64,000 bases of DNA from Plumapathes pennacea (Eukaryota; Cnidaria; Anthozoa; Antipatharia; Myriopathidae), in assembly GCA_964036295.1 (NCBI GenBank), contig OZ038470.1, positions 6,545,578 through 6,609,577 of the forward strand. Reading direction: 5' to 3'. The notes below the pieces were generated by a model, which ran no database searches, was not told the DNA's origin, and saw only the letters and a list, made by a program, of their open reading frames with translations. The translations under genes were made by a program, and so were the position numbers. Below, one piece after another: positions 54,640-64,000 of this stretch; the stretch's first letter is position 1; each line of letters starts with the position of its first letter.

Positions 54640-57600
54640 GCAGTTGTGTTTAAAGGCGGCTCTTTTTCAGTGCAAGCAAGAACAATGCAAGTGATCAACC
54701 CCGCTATCAGGTTTAGATACCTCCTAATATTTCGTCCGCAGGTTTCTTAATAATTTTGTAAACGAGTGAAGTGTGAAGCAAACACTAACCATCGAATTGT
54801 TCATTAGGGCTTTGAAATTAATTATTAAAAATTTATACACCTGCGATCCTAAGCGTATCGTAATTAAGGCGGCGTCAGTCTAGTTTTATCAGAATAAATC
54901 TAAGAAGCAGTAGTTCCATGCCAGTTATACTTACAACTACACAACTTTAAATTACAAAATTTAAAATAGATTTATGACTTTTTGCGCCATCCTTTCTAAC
55001 AAGCTTAGGTTTCATCTGAGGTTCTATCAAAGGTTTCGTCGGACATTTCAAACGTTACATTTCACGAACAATGCAAATATCACGAAATACCGACTTGAAA
55101 TAGTCTAAAAATCATCAATCTATAGACAAATACTAATGATTGTAAAATACATGTATTTGTTCTCCCGCTGTTTATGAAATCCCGTCTATTTGAACAGATG
55201 AACACTTCAATCTCTTTTACCGTAACAAGTGTTTTTATAATTAAGAAAGTTATTAAGTGATTCAATACATTCTGGAGGACTTTTTTGAGCTATCGGCGGT
55301 GGGCGGTGAAGTTTCCAGTTGAAATTTCTACTCATAGGGGATGTTTTTCCCCACCAAGGGTCCGGGGCGCTAATTCAGTTCGATGGGAGATACATTAAAT
55401 ATCCATTTTCAACTCAGTTTAAATTGCAACCCTTTGAAAATATTTACACAGATGGATTACCAGATTACTACAATGATGTTCCCAGCCTCGTGAGCCTGGG
55501 AACGAGGTTGTGCATGATGTTCTTTCGGGTGCGGGTTCCGAAGTTTTGTTTAGCTGACCAGAAGTTCAGTTCAAATGCCCGATTGACGAGCCAATTGGAT
55601 TCATCCTAAACAACAGGACATATACTGTGTTCGGATGTTCTCTATCATATGTGTTGCTCGCCTCGCCAGCTAAGACAATATATACTTAATGAGTGTTCTG
55701 GTATTATTATCTATTTGTGTTGTGTGTTCATAGAACACATTTGGAAGAATACTATTTATAAAGGGAAAGCTGACTTCTTTTTTTTTTTAAACCTAAAGGG
55801 TTGGTTGAATTCTAGCAAAACAAAGTCATCAATGATATGAATCTAACAAAACTCGTAGAATACAATAAATCTATCAAATAGTACGTTTGTCTTTGCTCAA
55901 GTCATGTCATTTTTAACACAGTTCAAAGGATTAGTTGACTTTAATATTCTATTTTAATCTCGTCCGAGTTTTGCCTTAGTTCGAAGCCCTTTGGAAATGT
56001 TTCAGGAACTGTATCTCTTATTTATTTAGCTTTCTTGTTTTATTAGGCAGATTGCTACCAAAATGAGTTAACGGAATAAATCAGTTACATATCAGCAATC
56101 ACTCCAACAGTTTATTACTGCATATATACAGAACTTTCAAGAGTTACTTGGTCCTCCGTTTTAATTTATAAGTCTAATCTTTGTGTGTTTGGTCAAAGGA
56201 ATAAGCAAAGCCTGATAGATCTTTCAGAACATTAAGACTGGTTTCTCTGGCGACGTAGGCTAGCATGAGCAGACGCATCAAAACCTTGTGCGCTAATGAA
56301 AACCTGTTTTCTCAAAGAAAGACACAAGAATGGGGGATCATAAGCATAGGAACCTGAAAGCTTATTTTCACACCCGTCAGATTATTGAGACAAGCATATA
56401 GACCCCTTCACGGTAATGAATGAATGACGGGTAATCAGGACAAATATACTGCATATACATTCGTTTTTCTGATCGGTGAAACTTCGAAACACTCCAAACT
56501 GCCATTTGCAAGCTTTCAGTGGTTTTGATTGTGAGCGATTTTACTATTTTACCGAAACTTCTCGCACGCGTCGTCGCCATGTTTCTTTGTTCTTGCTCTG
56601 ATTACCCATCATGCATTTAATGCCGTGAAGGAGTCTATTAAGAAAATAGAAACGTTTCTTCTACTTCTGCTTGTCCCTGCCTTGACTACAGTAACCTCTA
56701 GAGCTGTACTCAGCATAGGCCAATTTAAGGTACTGACTCAACTAAAATATTGAAAACCTTGCAGTTAAAGGAGCATCAGGCTAAACAAAGGGGCCCGTTC
56801 ACATTTAGAAGTTAGATCAGATCGATCCAAACTAACGCGAGCCTGCCAGCTCTAGATCCATCTCAGATAATACGCAGTATTTCGACAGTGTAAATGCGCG
56901 CGAATACGATCTCAGTATACTGATCTAAGGTCGATCCCATATTAGCAATCTAAATGTGAACAAGAGTCACAAACATCAACCAACGAGTCAGTTGGTACAA
57001 GAGATACAACACAGCACCTGAAAATGGCACAATCCCGGTGTTTAATTCATGCATTGCAACTAACCGTCGACCCACCTTTTTTTTATAAGACTCATTTATA
57101 TGTGATCACTAAATTAAATTGTTTTATTGTATACCAAGCCGGTTTTATCGTAAGTATACTGGCCGCACGATTACTCCAGCATGCGTCGCAGTATATCGTG
57201 TGCACGCTTTGGTCACTGTATCGTTCTTCCTTTCTATTTATCAAATGCTGTAAAGTCGACTCGTGTGAAACGAATTCCGCTAACGCAAACAAAAGTGGAA
57301 GCCTTTTGCAGACCAGTGAGGATGCAGGATGTTCCGAGTTCAAGTAACCAATCAGAGCGCTCCAAAAACAGATTTCACTGGTTGGGTAAATATTGAAAGT
57401 GAATACTATCTCCGCTGTATTATCGGTTTCCAAGCGCTTCCCACGTCAATTTGACCTCAATTCAAATAGTTTAAGAAGGGTGAGAAAATAAGGTCGCGCT
57501 AACTTGTGAAGCAGTAATTAACGGTCAGAAATGCTGTCAACATGTGTTAGAAAGTGGCATTTCTTGACGAGTAATGACTGACACATTTTTTCTGAGTGAG

Positions 57601-58130
57601 AAGTAAATATGTGTGGGGACATTATCGTCACACGGTACTTATTTGAAGCTTGCTAGTAGATTTACGTGATGTAAAAACTAATGTACTTTCCGCATAAACC
57701 TGGCCCAGTTACATACTTGCCTTAAGAATATTTTGATGAAAAAATAATTTGATCCTAATTCAACTTACATTGCGCCGCACCGCATCCTTGTACTGTTTAT
57801 TTTTTGAGGAACACAGTCAAACAACTGAATTGAAACATTCAACTGTTTACACAGTGCTGAGTAAAACACGTCTTGTTTGGATTGAGTTTATTAAACTTTG
57901 CGGCTTTGAAGTCATTTAAACCATCAGAGCAATCTCTACTCGACGGTACCAAAAGGATTACAATTAACTGAGTGAACAACCACATGCAATTTTTTCAATG
58001 ATCGGTAAGTTTTTATGACTGAAGAAAATTATTCATGTCCGCTCTTTTACGCTACAGGAGGCTCATTTAATATGCGGTTCGGTAACTAAGTGATGTGTCA
58101 TCTGTTGACTTTGTTCACTTTAATTAAACA
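54640..58130. other. Intergenic between protease E and F (divergent genes)
   Basis: AT-rich. A GGGCCCGTTCACATTTAGAA...AATCTAAATGTGAACAAGAG foldback lies at about 56788-56967 with inverted ends. No gene supported; the 107- to 113-codon frames at 57024-57433 overlap on opposite strands and lack motifs. Confidence 0.5.
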
Positions 58131-58139
58131 TCCTTCATT

Positions 58140-58147
58140 TATAAATA
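58140..58147 (+). promoter_or_regulatory. TATA box of protease F
   Basis: TATAAATA 72 bases upstream of the ATG. Confidence 0.55.
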
Positions 58148-58219
58148 GCGGACCCAGTTCACTGTTACACTGAGCAGTTTAATATCGAGGAAGCTCGACG
58201 TCTCTGGGAAAAGTCAGCC

Positions 58220-60058
58220 ATGCTTTCTTATTTTCTTCTTGGAACACATTTGCTTCTAGGAGCACTTCTAGTTGCTGGCCGCGTCAGAAATGGTGAGTGA
58301 TACACCTGTTTATTCGTGAAGCGTAGCATGATAACGAAGGAATTTTTATGCCCCTCGAGGACATGCAAGCAAACACACACAAACACCATGCATTGACTAC
58401 TCCTGTTCCAAACCTTCGCAGGATAATGAGTTTCACAAGTTTAAAAGTACGTAACATCAAAAGTTATCTTGTCTCGTAAAAGAATAATTATATCACGGAA
58501 ACGCCAAGCATGGATGGTTCGAGAAAAACTGCTTCACCCTGATGATCGTTTAATACCGTTTTCTCTTGGCTGTTTGCGATTTATCATAAATGGCATATCT
58601 TTTCATCTCAACAACGTTTGGTTCCTTGGAACAGGTCGAGGTTTAAAAGCGGCTGTGTTTTATTCATTAATATTTTCAGTGGAACGGAAACAAAGATACG
58701 GGATTCAACTATCTTTCCTTGCCGGCCCGCTCTTATTAATTTTTGCGTCAATTACAAAACAATACCTGGCAAAGGTTAATAGTATTTCGCAGCTTTTGTA
58801 TCCTCTCCACCCCCCTACCCCCTCATTTTGTCGAGTCGTGGTTTTAGTTCCTGAAGTTACATTGCCTCTTATATCACAAAGGGACTTTCTCGAATTCACT
58901 TCATGCAATCAATGATCTGTTGTACAAGATATCGAGTCCCTACGGCACAAGTGTCAAATATTCAAAATATGTTCATTTGAAAAGTAACTGAAAACTGCCA
59001 TAGAGTTTGTACAAGTTATATCAACAACGCCTACAAGACATGTGTGGTCCCATAGTGACTTACATTTGACAAGACGAACATGATTTCGTTACAAGCGTCA
59101 ACTGTAAAACAAAGGTCTCTAAGTTCGGGTAAAGTTGTAAATGACACAATCATAAAGGTATTAGCATGTTATAAGCTAGCTTAATCGCCCTTTCATTACA
59201 GAAATAGTAGCACGTAGATTCTAAATATCCCAACAAAATTACACGACAACAAAATTGGAGCTCTCAATAGACTACTTTGATGACAGGATTAGTTGTTTGA
59301 AACTTTTTGAATTTCAATGATTCTCTCGTTCCGGATCGTTGCCATATATGATCGTATGGTGATATACATAGAGTATGGAGAACTCGGCTTTTGGTTTTTT
59401 GCTCAGATGAAGGCTGACTGAAATATCAATTCTCGCTGTAGTTTCTCAGTTGAAATAAAAGTCTGTTTTGTGAGCTAAGGGACTGTAAAGGATCGAGAGA
59501 CTGAAGAAACACGGCTCTAGTTTAACCACAAGGGTGATCAACAATTTTCTCTTTCAGTTTCTCACCAGAATTACCCTCATCCAGTAAGGAGAACTTGGAT
59601 TTGATAGTGTGATCAGATGAAAACTGATTGAAGTATCAATTGCCAATACATCACTCAAACATTTTCTTCTTGAATGGTTGAAAGAATTTGGTAGTGAAAG
59701 GGTAATTAATATAAATAGCATTACAGCTGCCGTATAAGCCCGGATCAAAGTAAGAATAGAGTAGTTTGAAAATCCGTTACTAACCTCTTTTGGTGTCTTG
59801 AACTTCAGATGTCTGTGGTAAACGCCCTGATGTCATGGCCAAGCGAGTGGTCGATGGCCAGGTAGCCGCGCCAAACTCGTGGCCGTGGCAAGCTGAAATC
59901 CTGGTGCGGGACGCAAACTCCCCAGGCGGTTATCGTCATAAGTGCGGGGGGTCTCTCATTAAACTCCAGTGGATTGTCACCGCTGCTCATTGTTTGTTCA
60001 TGGACCCAGATCCAAGAGTGTACAAGGTTGTCCTCGGTAGGTGCAAATTACACATTTA

Positions 60059-60092
<34 letters not shown>

Positions 60093-60190
60093 GGATACAA
60101 GAAAAAAAAAAAAGAAACTTAAAGTGTGGAGATGCAAGAGGGAACAGGGTTGTCCTCGGTAGGTGCAAATTACACATTTATCAAAAAGAA

Positions 60191-60249
<59 letters not shown>

Positions 60250-61383
60250 GAAAAAGAGAAACTTAAATTGTGGAAGACAGTGAGTAGAACGAGTATAAAT
60301 GAACGACTTGAGAGAAAAGGTCGTGTGCTTTTGTCAAGACAAGTGCGCGCCGAAAGGATCCCGTGTTCGAATCTTAACAGCTGCAGAAATAATTATCAAA
60401 ACTAAACGAAAATCATATTTATTAGACCGGTGAACAGCTATTTCCGATTTAGATACACGTGTTAGGGTCAAGACGATTTAAAAGACGGCGCAATACAAAA
60501 CTAGAACCTGACGTTACCTTCCTTCTCAGTTCCTTCCACTTTTCTTCCCGTCCATCCGTCGGTTCTTCCTCCTTATTTCTTTGTTTTCTATGCTGGACGT
60601 CAATTGTTTATTGATTGCTTCACTTGCGTCCTTCCTCTCAGCGTCTATTCCTCCTTCCGTTCACCCTCCCTTTCATTCTTGCACTCTGTTCCTTTGCCGG
60701 ACGTCAACTATTTCTGTGTCTTTCCTTCCTTCTTTTCGTTGGTCCTTCTTTCCGTGTTTTCTGTGCTGGACGTGCACTGTTCACTGATTGCTTCATTTGC
60801 GTTCTGGGTACAACTGATTTGTTGCAGGTGAGCACAGGAGAGACGCGGCTGACGGTACGGAGCAAGTTCTCAGGGTGAGCCAGGTTCATCTTCATCAGAG
60901 ATTCTTCACCGATAAGGGGTACGGTTACGACATCGCTGTCATGAAGCTCGCCAAACCCGCCAAACTCAACAGGGAAGTTGGACTGATCTGTCTGCCGAAC
61001 CAGAATGACAGAGTTGAAATCGGAAAACATTGCTACATTACAGGTAAACAACAACTATTCTACTAGACTCAACTAAATAGGCTGTGACGTTAATACTTGT
61101 TTGAGTATTAACCTTTTGATTGTCAAAAGCAAAGTAACTCATTCAATCTGGAAAACCTTTATCTCCGGAACTGTGAAATGAACCTACATAATGGTGTGAC
61201 CACTAAAGTAAAAGCTCTCAATGAGAAGACTCTATAGTTGCAATGTTCTTTTCCACAAAAAATGCGAACTGCAATATACTAACCGTAAAAAGGACCGTTA
61301 CGTCTTGGCCATAAAGCAAGTACTACCCAGTCCCTTCGACTTTCACATCCTTCCGAGATGATGCACCTTGAATGTCGGACCTG

Positions 61384-61416
<33 letters not shown>

Positions 61417-63055
61417 CAAAGTTACAAAACTTTTCAGAAAAAGGTGGGGATTGCAGGATAAGAAAAGGGTGACAAACGCCAATTAGCCGCCACTCTAAGC
61501 ATCGAGTACCTTCCCTTTTTAATCCCGCAGGCTGGGGAGCTACAGTGTATGGTCCAGACAAATCAAAGATCTTAAGAGAAGCCAAGATGCCGGTAGTGGA
61601 TACAAAAACTTGCTCGGACGGTAACTCGTGGTTCCAGCCCGTTGACGACTTCTCAATGATCTGTGCGGGCTACGGAGGGGACAGCAAGGTTTCAGGATGC
61701 AATGGCGACAGTGGAGGACCTCTCGCTTGCGAGGAGGGAGGGAAGTGGGTTCTCCGTGGTGCTGTGAGTTGGGGAGACCCAAAATGTCGCGCCGGAAGCA
61801 CTTATTCCGTGTTCGCGCGAATTAGTTCATTCATCGACTGGATCAATTGTCATACTGGAACCAAACACGTGGATCTTATGTATAAAAGTGGGTAGTGCAG
61901 CCTCTTGTAATCGCTCGGTGATTTCTTGTGTTTACTTAAGGAAAAGAAAAGTGTCCACTAGGTAATGACAGCATATCAAACTAATTCAGAATTTACCAAG
62001 TTCTTTCTCTCGATCTCTTGGCGGACAAACTGTAAGAGTTTGATCCGAAACACATCAAGGGATTCATCTTGTTTGGGAAATTTTCCTGTTTTAAGGCTTG
62101 TAAACCTTTCACTTCCAAGAGTCACCAGTTTCTCAACAGAGATATGTATATCCCACAGTAAGGCGAAAATGACTTTTGGTGGCTTGTTTAGATGAAAGCT
62201 GGTAAAACTATCAGTTCTCACTACATCACTCGTATACTTTCTTCTTAAAAGGTTGGGAGAATCCGCATTTTAAGCTTCAAAATGAAGGTTTAAACTGAAC
62301 AAACTCAATGTATTTGGTATTTTTACAGTCAGGCAAGGTGAAAGCTGGTTTAGTTAGGTAGACTCAAACAAAATATCTTAAAAAATCCATAATCACACTG
62401 AGTGTGTAAGTTTTTAAGAGTAGTTCGAAACCAACATCACTTTTCATGTGAATTTGAAAGCAGTTGCTCTCTCAAAGCGAGCCATTGTATAACAACAACC
62501 TCAACTGAGCAAATCAGCGTTTTTGTCTACAATTGTTTTTTGCTTTACTTTACCAGAATTGGGCCGAAAGAACTGTAGTGACAGGCATCATTACTGCCAG
62601 AAGTGGAAGGAGGCTTGGGGCTGCTGTATGGACTACTTCCGCAAGTCGTTCAAGCTTTACTGCTCAAAGACATGTGGATATTGTGACGCGAAAGAAGATC
62701 CATGTGAAGTTCCTGGAGAGGGTAAGAAGCCTGGCATGGATTTGTGGTCCACCCATGTAATCCACTACCATCATCTCCTTTGTTTAAGTTTCTGTCAAAT
62801 GTTTCAGCATTTATATTCAAGAACAGACAACCTTCTTTCAATACTCTGTCATCTGTTCTACTCAGAAATAATGCAGTGTGAAAACTGTCATTAAATTCTG
62901 GTCTTACTTTATCCATACCTTTAACAAAAACATTATTACAGTTGATGCAACTTGTCAAATACAAACAAAAATTTCAACAATTTTGAACACAGTTTTGTAC
63001 AGTATCTCACCATTTTTCTTCTCTTTCAGGGGAAAAACGAAGTGTCAGAAAATAA
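58220..63055 (+). CDS. Protease F: secreted chymotrypsin-like S1 protease with eight-Cys ShK domain and basic tail
   Basis: Complete model of 354 residues, introns phase 1. Exons: 58220-58292 (signal peptide MLSYFLLGTHLLLGALLVAG), 59809-60036 (pro-region CGKRPDVMAKR|VVDG, a longer loop DANSPGGYRHKCGG, His57 in TAAHC), 60828-61043 (Asp102 in YDIAVM; LICLP), 61531-61887 (Ser195 in NGDSGGP; Ser189 as in chymotrypsin; SWGDPKC; WINCHTGTKHVDLMYK), 62557-62721 (ShK-like with extra Cys in GCC and DPC) and 63030-63055 (GEKRSVRK, stop TAA). There is no Gly linker. The donor after the Ser exon (A|GTGGGT) lies one codon before an in-frame TAG at 61893-61895, so an unspliced form would end without ShK. 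Cys in WINC is an extra free cysteine. It is the most diverged member and the only one on the plus strand. AATAAA overlaps the stop codon. Confidence 0.9.
60061..60249. repeat. Poly-A and (TAAA)n repeats in intron 2 of protease F
   Basis: About 30 A at 60061-60090 and about 15 units of AAAT at 60189-60249. A short block (GTTGTCCTCGGTAGGTGCAA with flanks) copied from the exon 2 donor at 60026-60056 recurs at 60149-60179. Confidence 0.95.
60500..60820. repeat. Pyrimidine-rich tandem block in intron 2 of protease F
   Basis: A ~180-bp unit recurs: TTTTCTATGCTGGACGTCAA...TTGATTGCTTCACTTGCGTCC at about 60585 and TTTTCTGTGCTGGACGTGCA...CTGATTGCTTCATTTGCGTTC at about 60757, with CTTCCTT-rich filler. 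The last unit ends beside the Asp exon acceptor. Confidence 0.65.
61384..61413. repeat. Poly-A tract in intron 3 of protease F
   Basis: About 30 consecutive A. Confidence 0.97.
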
Positions 63056-64000
63056 ATGTCTTGTTTTCTTGATGTGCACATGAAAGACTCTGTCCATTAT
63101 GAAGAAGCACTAAGCAGAATTGTGATTGGCTGGATCATGTCCCTGTATTTTGTTTATCATAGACTTAAATCATTCTACCTGTGCCATGCAAATCCTGATT
63201 TTCTAATATGTAAATTGAAGGATGTTATGTCAGTATCTTAACTTGATTGATTAAAATGAAACAAAAAGTGGCAAAAATGCTTTCAACAGTTGTTTGGATT
63301 TCTTTCCTCTCTTACTGCAGATGCCTTAGCACTAAAAGTTAGCACCAAATAGTTTATTAAGAATATTTGTTTGAGTGGAAAAGTATTGCTTCAGAGGATA
63401 GCAGGAGTTAAAATCAAGTTGCTTTCCTCATGTGTACAATGTACAGTAATTAACACATAACAGGACTACAGGTACATGCTGTCCAATATTATGAAATAAT
63501 TGAATTCGAAAAATTTTGCGGACTGCCGAACTGGACTCATCCTACATGTATATCTTGTTCAATTTTGGCACTCCTGTCCTCAGAATGTTTATCCAATTAC
63601 GTCCAAATTGGACAGCATGTACTGGTACCTGTGGTTCTATTACATACTTATACTAGTGTTGGAACTTTGGACTTGAACAATCACTGTGTTCCTATCATAC
63701 TGTACAATCATAAAATATCAAGCATACCTCTTCTGGCGTAATTTGTGACCACTTCTAACTGTACGAAAGAGTTCTCCACAAAGGGAAGGTCCATTAGTCA
63801 AATTTGGACGCTTATCTTACAGTCTGCGACCCATTTTTAAGAAACTAAGCCCCTCTTCTCTTGCCCCCACATAAACAGTCATATTCGGCGGCCATCTTAT
63901 CACTACAGGCCTGGTTTCTCAGCTATTTTGCATGGGTAGCCGCTGACACGTACTTCTCGTGTTAATACCGCTGACAAGTTGCTGAATGGGGCGTGGACGA
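63056..64000. other. 3' flank of protease F with a foldback
   Basis: AGGTACATGCTGTCCAAT at 63470-63487 is matched inverted by ATTGGACAGCATGTACTGGT at about 63607-63626. No gene seen. Confidence 0.6.

Noticed and set aside
57024-57433. Overlapping 107- and 113-codon frames on opposite strands
   Set aside because: No splice context, motif or signal peptide; AT-rich intergenic DNA.

Overview
The window is eukaryotic nuclear DNA, most likely from an anthozoan cnidarian (stony coral or sea anemone). It has split genes with GT-AG introns, few and small coding exons, many foldback (MITE-like) repeats, satellites, microsatellites and a decayed LINE. Secreted S1 serine proteases with C-terminal ShK (six-cysteine) domains are characteristic of cnidarians. 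The organism call is an inference; no species marker was seen.

The main content is a dispersed cluster of six chymotrypsin/elastase-like S1 proteases, called A to F here. Genes A (424-3000, running off the left edge), B (14923-18409), C (21307-25495), D (27820-31457) and E (49874-54555) are on the minus strand. Gene F (58220-63055) is on the plus strand. All were built by hand from splice sites and reading frame. Each has a signal-peptide exon, a His57 exon, an Asp102 exon and a Ser195 exon. A, B, D and E then have a tiny Gly/Ser linker exon; B and D have one ShK exon, E has ShK-linker-ShK, and A should continue to ShK outside the window. F joins its Ser exon directly to an unusual eight-cysteine ShK exon and a short basic tail. 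C has no linker or ShK and stops exactly where a foldback element begins. Every coding intron in the family is phase 1, so exons can be added or lost without changing the frame. Leftover pieces fit that history: a lone Asp102 exon (33300-33462), a truncated ShK exon (51592-51643), a frameshifted signal-peptide exon (24762-24823) and a scrap of a Ser195 exon (29589-29623).

The rest by region. 3.1-10.2 kb is intergenic with foldback repeats. 10.29-11.31 kb is a broken TRAF-type zinc-finger gene, followed at 12.1-12.8 kb by a K/D/N-rich minisatellite exon candidate. 18.4-21.3 kb is intergenic with a tRNA-like repeat. 25.5-27.8 kb is intergenic. 31.5-49.8 kb is a repeat-rich gap holding the orphan Asp102 exon, a LINE reverse-transcriptase fragment, tRNA-like duplicated modules, tandem repeats and a ~670-bp satellite of six units that each carry a foldback. 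54.6-58.1 kb and 63.1-64.0 kb are intergenic.

The proteases are probably made as secreted zymogens, cut at an Arg before VVNG, VVDG or VVGG. None has Asp189, so trypsin-like specificity is not expected. The ShK tails may act as binding or targeting modules. Role in digestion, venom or immunity cannot be decided from sequence alone.
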